From JABDQA01 sp963824415 (GTDB lineage Bacteria; Desulfobacterota; Desulfobulbia; Desulfobulbales; Desulfocapsaceae), in contig CAWGPM010000002.1 in NCBI GenBank assembly GCA_963824415.1, positions 776,791 through 840,790 of the forward strand: a stretch of DNA of 64,000 bases, written 5' to 3'. The translations under genes were made by a program, and so were the position numbers. Shown one piece after another: positions 17,960 through 27,524 of the stretch. Numbering within the stretch: position 1 is the stretch's first letter; every line of letters begins with the position of its first letter. A model generated the notes under the pieces. The model saw only the letters and a list, made by a program, of their open reading frames with translations, searched no databases and had not been told where the DNA came from.

Positions 17960-18757
17960 ATGATTGAAAAGCGTGCGCTTGGCCGCACCGGAATCGAGGT
18001 TTCCCGAATCGGCATATCCTCGAGTTTCGGTGCCGATCTATCTGTTTTCGAATACGCCTTTGAACAGGGTTGCAGCTATTTTACCTGGGGAACCTTTATT
18101 AAAGGGCGCTCGAATCCCTTCAGGACTTTTGTTCGCCAGCTCACTCGGTCGGGCAGGCGGGAAGAGCTGGTCATTGGATTGCTGAGCTATTCGCACTCGG
18201 GAATGCTTGGCAACCACTTCCTGAACTCAGCGCTCTCCCAGCTCGATACCGACTACATCGACACCCTGATTCTGGGGTATTATCCCAGGCGACCGCCGCA
18301 GCGGGTGCTTGATTGGGCCCTGCAGGTCAAAGCAGAGGGCCTGGTGCGCGCCATCGGCCTGACCACCCATAACCGCGCCATGGTGATTCCGCTCGCCCGT
18401 GAGGGGATCATCGACTTTTTTCATATCCGCTACAATGCGGTGCATCGCGGTGCCGAGACCGAGATCTTTGCCCACTTGGAAAGCCTGGGCGAGAAGCGGC
18501 CCGGTATCGTCTCGTTTACCGCAACCAGCTGGGGCCAACTGCTCAAACAAAAAAAGATGAAACCCGGGATGCAGGCCGCAAGCGCAGGTGACTGCTACCG
18601 CTTCGTTCTGGCCCGTGACGAAGTCGATGTCTGCATGGTGGGGGTGAAGAACCGTGCGATGCTCGAGCAGAACCTGGCGGCAGTGGCAAAGGGTGCGATG
18701 TCGTCTGAGGAACTGGTGCGGATGCGAATTATCGGCGACCACCTCTACGGTTCCTGA
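17960..18757 (+). CDS. Aldo/keto reductase family protein
   Basis: A 265-residue member of the aldo/keto reductase barrel family. It starts MIEKRALGRTGIEVSRIG, the usual AKR opening, and shows LDTDYIDTLILGYYPRRPP near 105-123 and the GLVRAIGLTTHNR segment. The canonical catalytic Tyr and His are not clear here (SCSYFTWGTF in place of the usual DTAxxYG), so the catalytic tetrad may be altered or the protein may not be a standard reductase. ATG 17960 follows a G-rich stretch at the right distance. Confidence 0.75.
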   Translation: MIEKRALGRTGIEVSRIGISSSFGADLSVFEYAFEQGCSYFTWGTFIKGRSNPFRTFVRQLTRSGRREELVIGLLSYSHSGMLGNHFLNSALSQLDTDYIDTLILGYYPRRPPQRVLDWALQVKAEGLVRAIGLTTHNRAMVIPLAREGIIDFFHIRYNAVHRGAETEIFAHLESLGEKRPGIVSFTATSWGQLLKQKKMKPGMQAASAGDCYRFVLARDEVDVCMVGVKNRAMLEQNLAAVAKGAMSSEELVRMRIIGDHLYGS

Positions 18758-18933
18758 GGCGCACAAGCAGCCTTTTTACATGACAAAGTGGTCAGCGCCG
18801 CTTGATTTCCCCGCCGAAGATGCATAAATCCTAGTAAATGACAAGCCAGATACGGTTTACCAAAGAATCGTCCCACAAATATTCAGCCAAACCCGCAGTC
18901 TCAGCGCTAAGCTGATGTAAAGGAGGCTAAACG

Positions 18934-19512
18934 ATGGCACTTACTGCATCAACCATGTTGGAACTCGGCACCGTCGCACCCGATTTCACTCTCGCAGCCC
19001 CGGATGGTAAGACCTATCGTCTCGCCGAGCAGAAAATCGATACCGGTCTGCTGGTGATCTTCATGTGCAATCATTGTCCTTATGTTATCCATATCAGGGA
19101 AAAACTGGTTGAGGCAATCCGTCACTACCAGCAGCAGGGAATCACTGTTGTCGCGATCAATGCAAACGACTATGCGGCACACCCCGATGATTCCCCTGAA
19201 AATATGGTCCGGGACGCGGAGGCCTATAACTTTTCATTTCCCTACCTGGTCGATGAAGACCAGCGGGTTGCCCAGGCCTACCGGGCGGCCTGTACCCCCG
19301 ATTTCTTTCTGTTCGACGCGGACAAGAAGCTCGTCTACCGTGGCCAGTTCGACGCCGCCCGACCCGGTAATACGACACCGGTCAGCGGGGCCGATCTCAC
19401 CGAGGCGGTGGAAAAAATGATTGGCGGCAAGAAAATCCCCGAGCTTCAGCAGCCGAGCATGGGCTGCAACATCAAATGGAAACCGGGCAACGAACCCGAT
19501 TATTTCGGCTGA
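18934..19512 (+). CDS. Thioredoxin-fold redoxin (AhpC/TSA-type)
   Basis: A 192-residue protein of the peroxiredoxin/thioredoxin-like family. The redox motif is CNHCPYV near residue 46, preceded by the typical GTVAPDFTLAAPDGKTYRL; AACTPDFFLFDADKKLVYRG follows. AAAGGAGG lies just upstream of ATG. The CxxC and missing signal peptide point to a cytosolic thiol oxidoreductase or peroxidase. Confidence 0.85.
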   Translation: MALTASTMLELGTVAPDFTLAAPDGKTYRLAEQKIDTGLLVIFMCNHCPYVIHIREKLVEAIRHYQQQGITVVAINANDYAAHPDDSPENMVRDAEAYNFSFPYLVDEDQRVAQAYRAACTPDFFLFDADKKLVYRGQFDAARPGNTTPVSGADLTEAVEKMIGGKKIPELQQPSMGCNIKWKPGNEPDYFG

Positions 19513-19780
19513 TCCTTATCTGATCATCAACTCGAGGGGCGGTGCGGCCGATTGCAAAAGGGCGGCACTGCCCCTGTTTTGAGCCTGTCTTTGAGTCCAC
19601 CTTTAAACTTTCCCTGCACCATTTCCCCTGGTATATAGAAAAGCTGCTGTTGTATGCCGGCAGGTTGTCAGGCAGAGTTCTTTCCGCTTGCACTATGGGG
19701 TAGAGCTGCCAGCCGCCTCCACTGATAACCGGGTCTGGTAAGTATGCCGGCCGGGTCTGGCTGGATTTCAGGATATCACT

Positions 19781-20683
19781 ATGGATCTCGCAGCGCTTTT
19801 TTTTGCTTTTGTATCTGCCATACTGATGGGCACCATCGGCGTGTTTTCCAAAATCACCGGTCTCCCGGCCGAACTCATTACCTTTTTCCGTCTGGGAATC
19901 GGGGCGCTGTTCATGCTGATTTTTCTGCTCCTGAGCAGACAGGCGGGGTTGCTGCGCAGATGGCCTGGCTGGCCGGTTCTGTTCAACGGCGGCTTTCTGG
20001 CAGGCTTTATCATTTTCTATGTGCAGGCCATGAACTATACTTCAATGGCCAACGCGATCATGCTGGTGTACCTCGCACCGCTGGCCGCTTCGCTTGTCGC
20101 TCATTTCTTTTTGCGGGAGCGGCTCACCCTGGTCGGGCTTGGGCTTATCTGCCTGGCCTTGTTCGGCTTTGCGATGATGATGGAATTTAACCTCGAAATA
20201 TCGCGCAACAGCGCCGAATTCATCGGTATCTGCCTGGGCCTGCTGGCGCTGACATGTTACGCCGGATTTATCCTTCTCAACCGGTTGATTGCCGCCGATG
20301 TTCATGTCTATGCCCGCACCTTTTATCAGCTTTTTACCGGGGCGCTGCTGATGCTGCCCCTGGTAATCTATTCAGTGGACCAGTTGAGTGCCGGGGACAT
20401 CCCCTGGATGATTGGCACCGGTTTTTTCCCGGGCTTTCTGGCCATACTTTTTGCGGTGACAGCACTGAGCCGACTGCCCGCCGCAACGTTTGGCACCATT
20501 GCCTATATTGAACCGGTGGCCGTGGTGGTGTTTGGCTGGAGTCTGTTCGGCGAGTCTATGACTCCGCTGCAGATCGGTGGCTGTCTGCTGATTATCATCA
20601 GCGGAATTCTGAAAACGGTGGCTGAAAGCGTTGGGCAGAAACGGGTGTTGCCAAGCGAGGAGACCTGCGGGCAGGATGTCTGA
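19781..20683 (+). CDS. EamA/DMT-family permease (second of three)
   Basis: A 300-residue, ten-helix transporter with two EamA repeats. The opening FFAFVSAILMGTIGVFSKIT and the end segment AATFGTIAYIEPVAVVVFG are typical. The substrate is unknown. Its last codons overlap the start of the YkgJ-type gene by 8 bp, so the two are cotranscribed. Confidence 0.85.
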   Translation: MDLAALFFAFVSAILMGTIGVFSKITGLPAELITFFRLGIGALFMLIFLLLSRQAGLLRRWPGWPVLFNGGFLAGFIIFYVQAMNYTSMANAIMLVYLAPLAASLVAHFFLRERLTLVGLGLICLALFGFAMMMEFNLEISRNSAEFIGICLGLLALTCYAGFILLNRLIAADVHVYARTFYQLFTGALLMLPLVIYSVDQLSAGDIPWMIGTGFFPGFLAILFAVTALSRLPAATFGTIAYIEPVAVVVFGWSLFGESMTPLQIGGCLLIIISGILKTVAESVGQKRVLPSEETCGQDV

Positions 20684-21053
20684 TCAAGGCGTGGGGGATC
20701 CGGGGCCGGTCTATTGCAGCTATTGTCCCGGATACTGCTGCTATCGGTTGAGCGGATCGACGCTGTTTCTCGATGGCGACGATATCAACCGGATGGCGCG
20801 TTATTTCGATATTTCAGATGGTGAGATAAGAAAGCGCTACCTCGAGGGCAAGAATACCTTCAAGGTAGGAAAGGACGGTTCGTGTATTTTTCTGAGCAAC
20901 GAAAAGCTGCGGGCCCGATGTTCGATCCACCCGGCACGTCCGCGCCAATGCCGGGATTTTCCATACGGAAAAATATGCCCCTATCTGGAGCGCGAGGACC
21001 TGCTGAGCCAGATACAGCCAAAAATTGAGCGGCTGTTCAACCCCGATCGATGA
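20676..21053 (+). CDS. YkgJ-type cysteine-cluster protein
   Basis: A 125-residue protein with the CxxC...C pattern of the YkgJ/UPF0153 zinc or iron-sulfur binding family: CSYCPGYCCY near the N-terminus, then RCSIHPARPRQCRDFPY. ATG 20676 is used because it overlaps the upstream stop in the usual coupled way; more 5' in-frame starts lie inside the transporter gene. The role is unknown. Confidence 0.78.
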   Translation: MSDQGVGDPGPVYCSYCPGYCCYRLSGSTLFLDGDDINRMARYFDISDGEIRKRYLEGKNTFKVGKDGSCIFLSNEKLRARCSIHPARPRQCRDFPYGKICPYLEREDLLSQIQPKIERLFNPDR

Positions 21054-21101
21054 TCACCCTGGTCATCGTGCTTTCAAGGATGCAGCCGACGGTCGTGCCG
21101 G

Positions 21102-21287
21102 CTATTCGCTGACCAGATAGTCTTTGAGTTTGTCGGCAAGATCGGCGGGCAGTTCTTCTCCGTATAAAAAGGCGCGGGCCTCTTCGCCGGTGAGCTGCTG
21201 CTTGATCTCCACCGGCAACGCTCTGAGCGCGTTCATGCGCTCCGGAATTATTTTGTCCTTGTCAAGACTGGCTTTGTTTTCTTCCAT
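21102..21287 (-). CDS. Small uncharacterised protein, 61 residues
   Basis: A Lys/Glu-rich, helical 61-residue protein with no cysteine, signal or membrane segment. GGAGAA lies upstream of its ATG at a good distance. It lies 75 bp after the cupin gene's downstream end on the same strand. Function unknown. Confidence 0.5.
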   Translation of the reverse strand: MEENKASLDKDKIIPERMNALRALPVEIKQQLTGEEARAFLYGEELPADLADKLKDYLVSE

Positions 21288-21362
21288 AAATTTCTCCGGG
21301 TAATGCGCAGAAAACGCATCTGTGAACCTTGGAAAACCATGTCCTCATGACACCACTTGAGC

Positions 21363-21890
21363 TCAGGCGGCCGATTTACCCCAGAACCTCATCAGCGGCC
21401 CGGTCGGGCCGAAGGCCGGGTCGGCAATCACCCGGCTCACCTGCTTGATGGTTTCATCCACAGCCGGACGTTCACCCACTTTACCATACATCATATCCCA
21501 CTGCTGGCCTGCCGGATAGCCGCCGACGACGCGGAAATCCTTGGACTGACCGACGTTGCAGTGGGAAACCCCGGCCGGGATCACGATCATATCGCCGGCC
21601 GCAGCCTTCAGCATCTCTCCGCCGGGACCGCCGAAGCAGGCCTCGACCCAGCCGCTGTATACGCCGAGCACTTCATGGGCGGTCGAGTGGTAATGGTGAA
21701 CATCATAGAGCCCGTTGCGCCAGGCAGCGGGCCAGCCGTTCTGGGTAAAGAGGCGTTCGAATTTTCCGGCCGAAACACCCCTCTCATCCAGCACCGAGGT
21801 GATAATGACCAGCGGCAGTTCAGGGTTGTTCGGAAAGGTATCGTTCTCGTCGAACTGCCTGACGATGATATCGGAGACGTCCTTGCTCAT
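21363..21890 (-). CDS. Cupin-fold protein of the ChrR/auxiliary type
   Basis: A 175-residue protein with the cupin core VHHYHSTAHEVLGVYSG (metal-binding His/His/Glu region near 69-85) and GDMIVIPAGVSHCNV. The start at 21890 (MSKDVSDIIV) lies 4 bp after the enolase stop on the same strand; a longer frame reads back into eno and is not used. It probably binds a metal and a small ligand; no reaction can be named. It is cotranscribed with eno. Confidence 0.75.
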   Translation of the reverse strand: MSKDVSDIIVRQFDENDTFPNNPELPLVIITSVLDERGVSAGKFERLFTQNGWPAAWRNGLYDVHHYHSTAHEVLGVYSGWVEACFGGPGGEMLKAAAGDMIVIPAGVSHCNVGQSKDFRVVGGYPAGQQWDMMYGKVGERPAVDETIKQVSRVIADPAFGPTGPLMRFWGKSAA

Positions 21891-21894
21891 GGGA

Positions 21895-23172
21895 TCAGCG
21901 TTTCCAGTAATAACGGGCTTCCCGGCCGAGTTCGTGCTCGATTTCAAGCAGCCGGTTGTATTTGGCGATCCGATCGCTTCTCGAGGCGGAGCCGGTCTTG
22001 ATCTGACCACCGTCCATGGCCACCGCGAAATCGGCGATGAAGGTATCTTCAGTCTCTCCGGATCGGTGCGAGATTATATAGGACCAGCCGGCGTCGCGGC
22101 ACAGTCTTATGGCCTCGATGGTTTCGGTGACTGTACCGATCTGGTTGAGTTTGATCAGCACCGAGTTGGCGGTGCGCCAGTCGATGCCGCGTTCGATATA
22201 GCGGGTATTGGTCACGAAGACGTCGTCGCCGACGATCTGCACCTTGTCGCCAACGGCGCTGGTCAGCATCGAAAATCCGTCCCAGTCGCCTTCAGCAAGC
22301 GGGTCTTCCCAGGAGACGATCGGATAGTCCTTGACCCATTTCTGGGCCATCTCAACCAACTGTCTACTCGACATCGTGCCGCCGCCCGACCATTTCAGGT
22401 CATATTCCGACTTGAGATCGGTGGAAAACGAGCTGGCCGCGCTGTCCAGTGCGAGCGAAATATCGACCCCGGCCTGATAGCCTGCTTTCTTGATCGCCTC
22501 GATGATGACGTCCATGGCCTCTTCGTTGCTGCCCAGATTCGGTGCGAAACCGCCCTCGTCCCCGACCCCGGTAGCCAGGCCGCGGCTGTTGAGAATTTTT
22601 TTCAGGGCGTGAAAGGTTTCGGCTATGGCACGGAGACCGTCGCTGAAGGTTTCAAAACCGAGCGGCACCGCCATAAACTCCTGAAAATCGACACTGTTGT
22701 CGGCGTGTTCGCCGCCGTTGAGGATGTTCATCATCGGCACCGGCAGTCGGCAGGCGCCACTGCCCCCGAGGTAGCGGTACAGAGGTATGTTCAGCGACTG
22801 CGCCGCTGCCCGGGCCACGGCCATCGATACGCCGAGTATAGCATTGGCGCCCAGATTAGCCTTATTGTCGGTGCCGTCCAGATCGATCATCATCCGGTCG
22901 ATCGCCGCCTGATTTTCAGCCCGCACCCCGAGAATCTCCGGGGCGATTATATTGGTGACGTTATCGACTGCGGTGCGAACCCCTTTGCCTAGGTACCTGG
23001 TCGCATTATTGTCGCGCAGCTCGATCGCCTCGTTTTCTCCTGTGCTGGCGCCGGATGGAACCGACGCGGCGGCTCGTGTTCCGTCTTCCAGTTCAACAAA
23101 AACGCGAACGGTGGGATTTCCTCGTGAATCAAGGATCTCGAGCGCGTCAACCGCAGTAATTCTAGATGGCAT
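21895..23172 (-). CDS. eno: Enolase
   Basis: A 425-residue phosphopyruvate hydratase, interconverting 2-phosphoglycerate and phosphoenolpyruvate. It shows SGASTGENEAIELRD near 40-54, NILNGGEHADNSVDFQEFM, the acidic metal ligands in VSWEDPLAEGDWDG, and the C-terminal SHRSGETEDTFIADFAVA with catalytic residues. Length matches the family (about 430). Confidence 0.97.
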   Translation of the reverse strand: MPSRITAVDALEILDSRGNPTVRVFVELEDGTRAAASVPSGASTGENEAIELRDNNATRYLGKGVRTAVDNVTNIIAPEILGVRAENQAAIDRMMIDLDGTDNKANLGANAILGVSMAVARAAAQSLNIPLYRYLGGSGACRLPVPMMNILNGGEHADNSVDFQEFMAVPLGFETFSDGLRAIAETFHALKKILNSRGLATGVGDEGGFAPNLGSNEEAMDVIIEAIKKAGYQAGVDISLALDSAASSFSTDLKSEYDLKWSGGGTMSSRQLVEMAQKWVKDYPIVSWEDPLAEGDWDGFSMLTSAVGDKVQIVGDDVFVTNTRYIERGIDWRTANSVLIKLNQIGTVTETIEAIRLCRDAGWSYIISHRSGETEDTFIADFAVAMDGGQIKTGSASRSDRIAKYNRLLEIEHELGREARYYWKR

Positions 23173-23450
23173 AACAATTCCTCCTCAGGGGGTGAGTAAC
23201 AGCGTTTTTCTCAGCTTCAAGATTGTATCGAAGACATCACGGCAATGCCCAGAATTAGTTAGTCCAAAGATATGCACCGCCACCGATATGTCAAAGGGGC
23301 GCCGCACAATAAATCAGAGATTAATCTGATCGAAACATCCTGGTAACATTTTGGTAAAACTGCAGAAATATATTCAACTACCCGAGGGACGAGCGGCTGA
23401 AAAGGGTGGTTAATAATGGATTTGCGTACCGCGCTGAAGCAGGCGGCTCT

Positions 23451-23735
23451 TCAAGGCGGATCGTCGAGCAGGGCGAGGCCGAGGAGGAATTCGAGTCCTT
23501 GTTTGTCCGGCTCGTCGCATGTCCTGCCATTGAATCGGGTGATAATTGTCAACGCCGTCTGGGCCAGAACCGGTGAAAAGTAGATCATCGTCTTTTCACT
23601 CTGCTGATCGAACCACAGGGTTGCATCGGCGGGACCGCCCCGGCTCAACCAGGCCTCAGCCGTCTCGGCTCTGATAATATCCACGAAACCGAAGGCAACC
23701 TGTTCGGCAGTCAGGTCAATGCAGTACCAGGACAT
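23451..23735 (-). CDS. Small hypothetical protein, 94 residues
   Basis: A 94-residue protein starting MSWYCIDLTAEQVAFGF, with a compact alpha/beta look and no membrane segment. It lies 90 bp after mutM on the same strand. No clear ribosome-binding site precedes the ATG. Coding bias resembles its neighbours; function not recognised. Confidence 0.5.
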   Translation of the reverse strand: MSWYCIDLTAEQVAFGFVDIIRAETAEAWLSRGGPADATLWFDQQSEKTMIYFSPVLAQTALTIITRFNGRTCDEPDKQGLEFLLGLALLDDPP

Positions 23736-23824
23736 GGGGCGAACTCGTCAGCAATTTGTTATGTGGATTGAGCAGCGGTCGGCGATAGGATTCTGCAGAG
23801 CTGAGCAGGTTCATGGAATCGAAT

Positions 23825-24655
23825 TTAATGCTGGCATGTCGGGCAGTAGAACGAGGCCCGGCCACCGAGCTTTACCTGCCTGATAATGGTTTCGCATTGC
23901 GGGCAGGGGGCGCCGCCTCTGCCGTAGACCTTGAAGTGAATCTGAAAATAGCCGCGATCACCGCTGGCACCCAGAAAATCGGAGATCGTGGAGCCGCCGC
24001 ATTCGATCGCATGGCTCAGCACAGCGCGTATTTCATGGACCAGGCGGTTCCATCTGGCCAGACTGATTCTGCCGGTCTTTCTGGTTGGTCTGATGCCGGC
24101 CGCAAAGAGGCTCTCGTTGGCATAGATGTTGCCAATGCCGACCACCACCCGTGAATCCATAATGTAGTTTTTAACCGGCTGAACCCTGCGTTTTCCCCTG
24201 TCTTTCAGGTATGTTCCGTTGAAATCGTCGGAAAAGGGCTCGGGGCCTGCGGTCCTGAAGACACTGTCTTCAAGTGTGGCGACCTCTTCCGGGGCCGCTA
24301 CCCTGATCGAGCCGAACCTGCGTACATCGTTGAACCTGAGCTCAAAGCCGTTATCCAGTTGCCAGCAGAGGTGATCGTGTTTGTGCGGGGTGCTGCCTTG
24401 TTTGAACAGACCGAGTTTGCCGGTCATGCCGAGATGCAGGATCAGCCTGGCGCCGCTGTCCAGTTCGATTAATAGATACTTGGCCCGTCGCCTGACGCCG
24501 GTGACCCGTCTGCCTGGCAGATGAGCCTGCATCAGGGTTTCCGGCACGGGAGTGCGCAGCTCTTTGCCGCTGCTCCTGAAAGCGGTGAAGGTTCTGCCGG
24601 GCAGATGCAGCTCGAGTCCGCGCCGGACTACCTCAACTTCAGGCAGTTCAGGCAT
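23825..24655 (-). CDS. mutM: Formamidopyrimidine-DNA glycosylase
   Basis: A 276-residue bifunctional glycosylase/AP lyase removing 8-oxoguanine and related lesions. It begins PELPEVEVVRRGL after Met, with catalytic Pro and Glu. It has LHLGMTGKL near 75, the NIYANESLFAAGI helix-two-turn-helix segment near 170-182, and ends in a complete CxxC...CxxC zinc finger. It overlaps the end of the phosphopantetheinyl transferase gene by 8 bp. Confidence 0.97.
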   Translation of the reverse strand: MPELPEVEVVRRGLELHLPGRTFTAFRSSGKELRTPVPETLMQAHLPGRRVTGVRRRAKYLLIELDSGARLILHLGMTGKLGLFKQGSTPHKHDHLCWQLDNGFELRFNDVRRFGSIRVAAPEEVATLEDSVFRTAGPEPFSDDFNGTYLKDRGKRRVQPVKNYIMDSRVVVGIGNIYANESLFAAGIRPTRKTGRISLARWNRLVHEIRAVLSHAIECGGSTISDFLGASGDRGYFQIHFKVYGRGGAPCPQCETIIRQVKLGGRASFYCPTCQH

Positions 24656-25445
24656 CGAGCCTGTCCGATGCTACGGTACAGACCGCCAGGGCGTAGTCAT
24701 CATGGACATGGGTGATAACCGAAACCGTGCCCAGGTGGGCGTAAGGTTCATCGAGGGTGAAGTCGAGCTTGCGGTAGTCCTGCTCGGGCCGGATGGATTC
24801 GAGCTGCATTGCCAGGAAACCGGGGTGTCCTGCACTATTAAGGCATTTGCGCAGCGCCTCCTTGGCTACCCAGAGCAGGCCCAGCTGGATCAGCTCGTCT
24901 TCGGCGGTCGAGTCCAGAAGGGCCGCTTCCGTTTCTTTACAGTAGCGCTCCTTGACCTTGAACAGCGTGTCGCTCAGATACTGGATGTCAACACCGCAGT
25001 GATCCCGGCAGGCCAGGCCCGCAACCTTCTGGTGCGAGTGGGAAATCGATATATCCAGATCAGCCGGCACTTCTTTGGAACGGGCGATCTGAACGTAGGG
25101 CCGACCGCCTGGATTGACGCCGATGGACAGATCGAGCGGCTGCAGGGCAGCCCATCTGTTGCCTTTATTGAGCAGCTCAAGCGTTGCCTGCTTGGCGCAG
25201 ATACGGCCCAGAAACCACTCTTTGCGGCGCTTCTCGAAGGAGTATCGGGTAAGCTGCTGATGTTCTTCTTCGGTGAGCCACTTCGAGATCAGCTCATTTT
25301 CGCGGCCGTTGATCAACAGATCGGTATCGATGACGATGATGCCCAGGCTGTTGTCCCGGGTGCGGGAAATGAGCAGATCTTTGAGGTCGTCGGGCAGCAG
25401 CGGGGATGGCTGCTGCGGCTGAAGCGTAGTATATTGGGGTAACAT
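24648..25445 (-). CDS. 4'-phosphopantetheinyl transferase superfamily protein
   Basis: A 265-residue Sfp-type enzyme that loads the phosphopantetheine arm of CoA onto carrier proteins. Diagnostic motifs are HCGVDIQYLSD (Mg2+ Asp) and LLWVAKEALRKCLN (catalytic Glu/Lys). The N-terminal third carries the KRRKEWFLGRICAKQA segment. Its target carrier is not in the window; fatty acid or polyketide carriers are both possible. Operon order: this gene, mutM, the 94-residue gene. Confidence 0.85.
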   Translation of the reverse strand: MLPQYTTLQPQQPSPLLPDDLKDLLISRTRDNSLGIIVIDTDLLINGRENELISKWLTEEEHQQLTRYSFEKRRKEWFLGRICAKQATLELLNKGNRWAALQPLDLSIGVNPGGRPYVQIARSKEVPADLDISISHSHQKVAGLACRDHCGVDIQYLSDTLFKVKERYCKETEAALLDSTAEDELIQLGLLWVAKEALRKCLNSAGHPGFLAMQLESIRPEQDYRKLDFTLDEPYAHLGTVSVITHVHDDYALAVCTVASDRLDA

Positions 25446-25553
25446 TATGAAAATAAAATGTATTGCAATTTAAAACCGTCTTGATAACTACATGGTATAC
25501 GGTAAAGCAGTTCACATGGTATGACTGATTACCCTCTTCTGCAAGGGATGGCA

Positions 25554-26162
25554 ATGGAAAGTATTCAACTAAGCCCATATGACTTTGTTGTTGCCGGCAT
25601 CATCGTCTTACTGGTCCTCAGAGGCATCTGGCTGGGTCTGCTCAGGCAGATCATCCCGTTGCTCGCTCTCTCTCTCGGTTATTTTGCGGCCAGCCGCTAT
25701 CACGCCGAACTATTGCCGTTTCTGAAAAACATCTCTGATAACCCCAAGGTGGTGTTTCTAGCCGCCTATGTCATCATGTTCGGTGCAACCTATATCGTCG
25801 CCTTTATCATCGGCAAAGGGCTGGCCCAGGTGATCCAGGTAACCGTAATACCGTGGTTCGATAGGATTCTCGGTGCGATTATCGGTCTGGCCAAAGCCGT
25901 GATCCTGGTCATCTTAATGCACATGGTGCTGGGTACCCTGATGGCCCCGGAAAATGAGATGCTGCGCACCTGCCGGACCTGTCCGACCCTGAACAAAATG
26001 GCCGATGTCACCCGCCAGATCATCAAGGATGAGGAAATCCGCGAATCACTGCGCCAGAAGAAGCCGGCCATTGCAATCGAGCAGATGTCCTCGATGCTGC
26101 TGGAAAACGGAACCTCTGATCCTGCTGATGAACCCCGGGAAATGACTATTGCGCCTGAGTAG
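25554..26162 (+). CDS. CvpA family membrane protein
   Basis: A 202-residue inner-membrane protein with four hydrophobic segments and a soluble C-terminal tail. The opening PYDFVVAGIIVLLVLRGIWLG is the CvpA/colicin V production motif. ATG 25554 is used because AAGGG stands six bases upstream. CvpA proteins are linked to envelope function, with no known reaction. It heads CvpA-UPF0280-PilZ on the plus strand. Confidence 0.82.
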   Translation: MESIQLSPYDFVVAGIIVLLVLRGIWLGLLRQIIPLLALSLGYFAASRYHAELLPFLKNISDNPKVVFLAAYVIMFGATYIVAFIIGKGLAQVIQVTVIPWFDRILGAIIGLAKAVILVILMHMVLGTLMAPENEMLRTCRTCPTLNKMADVTRQIIKDEEIRESLRQKKPAIAIEQMSSMLLENGTSDPADEPREMTIAPE

Positions 26163-26230
26163 CATGGGTACCTAATAAAATTAGGATTTTTCAAGGTAGC
26201 CGTATCTGTGCAGCCGGCGGGGATGTTTCG

Positions 26231-27007
26231 ATGGTGAAATCAGGCAGCAGGAAGAAGTCCCCGGCATCTTACCGGCAGCGGACCTATCGGGCTCTTGCCG
26301 CAAGTGAGGGACTGATCAGCTCCCAGGTCAAATTCAAAGAGACCGACCTGCATGTGCTGGCGGTTTGCGATGTCACCCGTGAGGCGGGTGATCTGGCGAC
26401 CGGCTACCGACTTCAGGTCGAGCGCTATATCGAAAAATATCCAGTATTTGCAACTTCTCTGGTGCCGCTTGATGACGACCATCTGGCTCCGCCGATCGTG
26501 GCCGATATGCTGCGGGCCTCGCGTCACGCCGGGGTCGGGCCGATGGCCGCCGTGGCCGGTTCGATTGCCCAGTATGTGGGGCGGGGACTGGTTGACGCCG
26601 GCCACCGCGAGATTATCGTTGAAAATGGCGGGGATATTTTTCTGCAGCGCAGCATGGCATTGACGGTTTCCGTCTATGCCGGCCAGTCACCGTTGAGCCA
26701 CAAACTGGGGTTGCAGCTCAAGCCCGCTCCAGAGGGCCTTGGCATCTGCACCTCGTCGGGAACCGTCGGACATTCGCTCAGTTTCGGCCTGGCCGATTCG
26801 GTCACCGTGGTGGCGGATTGCGCTGCAATCGCCGATGCGGCGGCAACGCGGCTCGGCAACGAGGTCGGGCGGGAGGGAGGGGCAGAAGAAGGTATTGCCA
26901 GGGCGCTTAAAGTGGCAAAAACATTGCAACTCATTCGGGGCGTGCTGGTTGTCTGCGGTGAAACGCTGGGAGCGGCCGGTGATATTGAGTTGGTGCCGCT
27001 CGATTGA
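26231..27007 (+). CDS. UPF0280 family protein (ApbE-related fold)
   Basis: A 258-residue protein of the UPF0280 group, a relative of ApbE. The segments GPMAAVAGSIAQYVG, then IIVENGGDIFLQ and TSSGTVGHSLSFGLADSVTVVA are the marks of this family. ApbE-type enzymes bind FAD, but no catalytic proof exists for UPF0280. It sits between CvpA and PilZ genes. Confidence 0.85.
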   Translation: MVKSGSRKKSPASYRQRTYRALAASEGLISSQVKFKETDLHVLAVCDVTREAGDLATGYRLQVERYIEKYPVFATSLVPLDDDHLAPPIVADMLRASRHAGVGPMAAVAGSIAQYVGRGLVDAGHREIIVENGGDIFLQRSMALTVSVYAGQSPLSHKLGLQLKPAPEGLGICTSSGTVGHSLSFGLADSVTVVADCAAIADAAATRLGNEVGREGGAEEGIARALKVAKTLQLIRGVLVVCGETLGAAGDIELVPLD

Positions 27008-27023
27008 GGCAGGATATTGAGCT

Positions 27024-27464
27024 ATGTCGAAACGAACAAAGAAAAAAAAACAGGCCAAGTATGTCGAGAACCGGGTCGTCGAGCGCAATCACCTGGTCTT
27101 CTATCTGCGGATTTTCGATGACGCAACTAATTCAATGCTCGGCCATCTGGCAGACATTTCGACCGATGGCATCATGCTGGTCAGTGTTGCACCGATCGAG
27201 CCCGGCAAAAACTATCGCTTGAGAATGCTGCTGCCGAAAGAGGTTGCGGGGCGGCTGGAACTGGTTTTCGAGGCAAAGAGCTGCTGGTGCCGGCCGGACG
27301 CCAATCCCGATTTTCAGGTCAGCGGGTTTCGTTTTCTCGAGGTGGACAAGGAGATGGTATCTCAAATCACTCAGCTGGTGCACGATTTCGGTCGGGAGGC
27401 GGATCAGCAGATCAAGGATGCCAGGCCTCCAGCCTGCAACCTGACCCAAACCACCGGGAAATAG
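27024..27464 (+). CDS. PilZ-domain protein
   Basis: A 146-residue protein with a lysine-rich N-terminus (RTKKKKQ) followed by a PilZ-like barrel. The second c-di-GMP contact motif DISTDG is present near residue 44. The first, RxxxR, is loose here (NRVVERNH), so nucleotide binding is likely but not certain. It starts 17 bp after the UPF0280 stop. Confidence 0.75.
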   Translation: MSKRTKKKKQAKYVENRVVERNHLVFYLRIFDDATNSMLGHLADISTDGIMLVSVAPIEPGKNYRLRMLLPKEVAGRLELVFEAKSCWCRPDANPDFQVSGFRFLEVDKEMVSQITQLVHDFGREADQQIKDARPPACNLTQTTGK

Positions 27465-27524
27465 CCTCAGGCGGATATCCTGTCTGCCGATCCAGATCAG
27501 GGCGGCTGGCATTTGCCGGCATAT

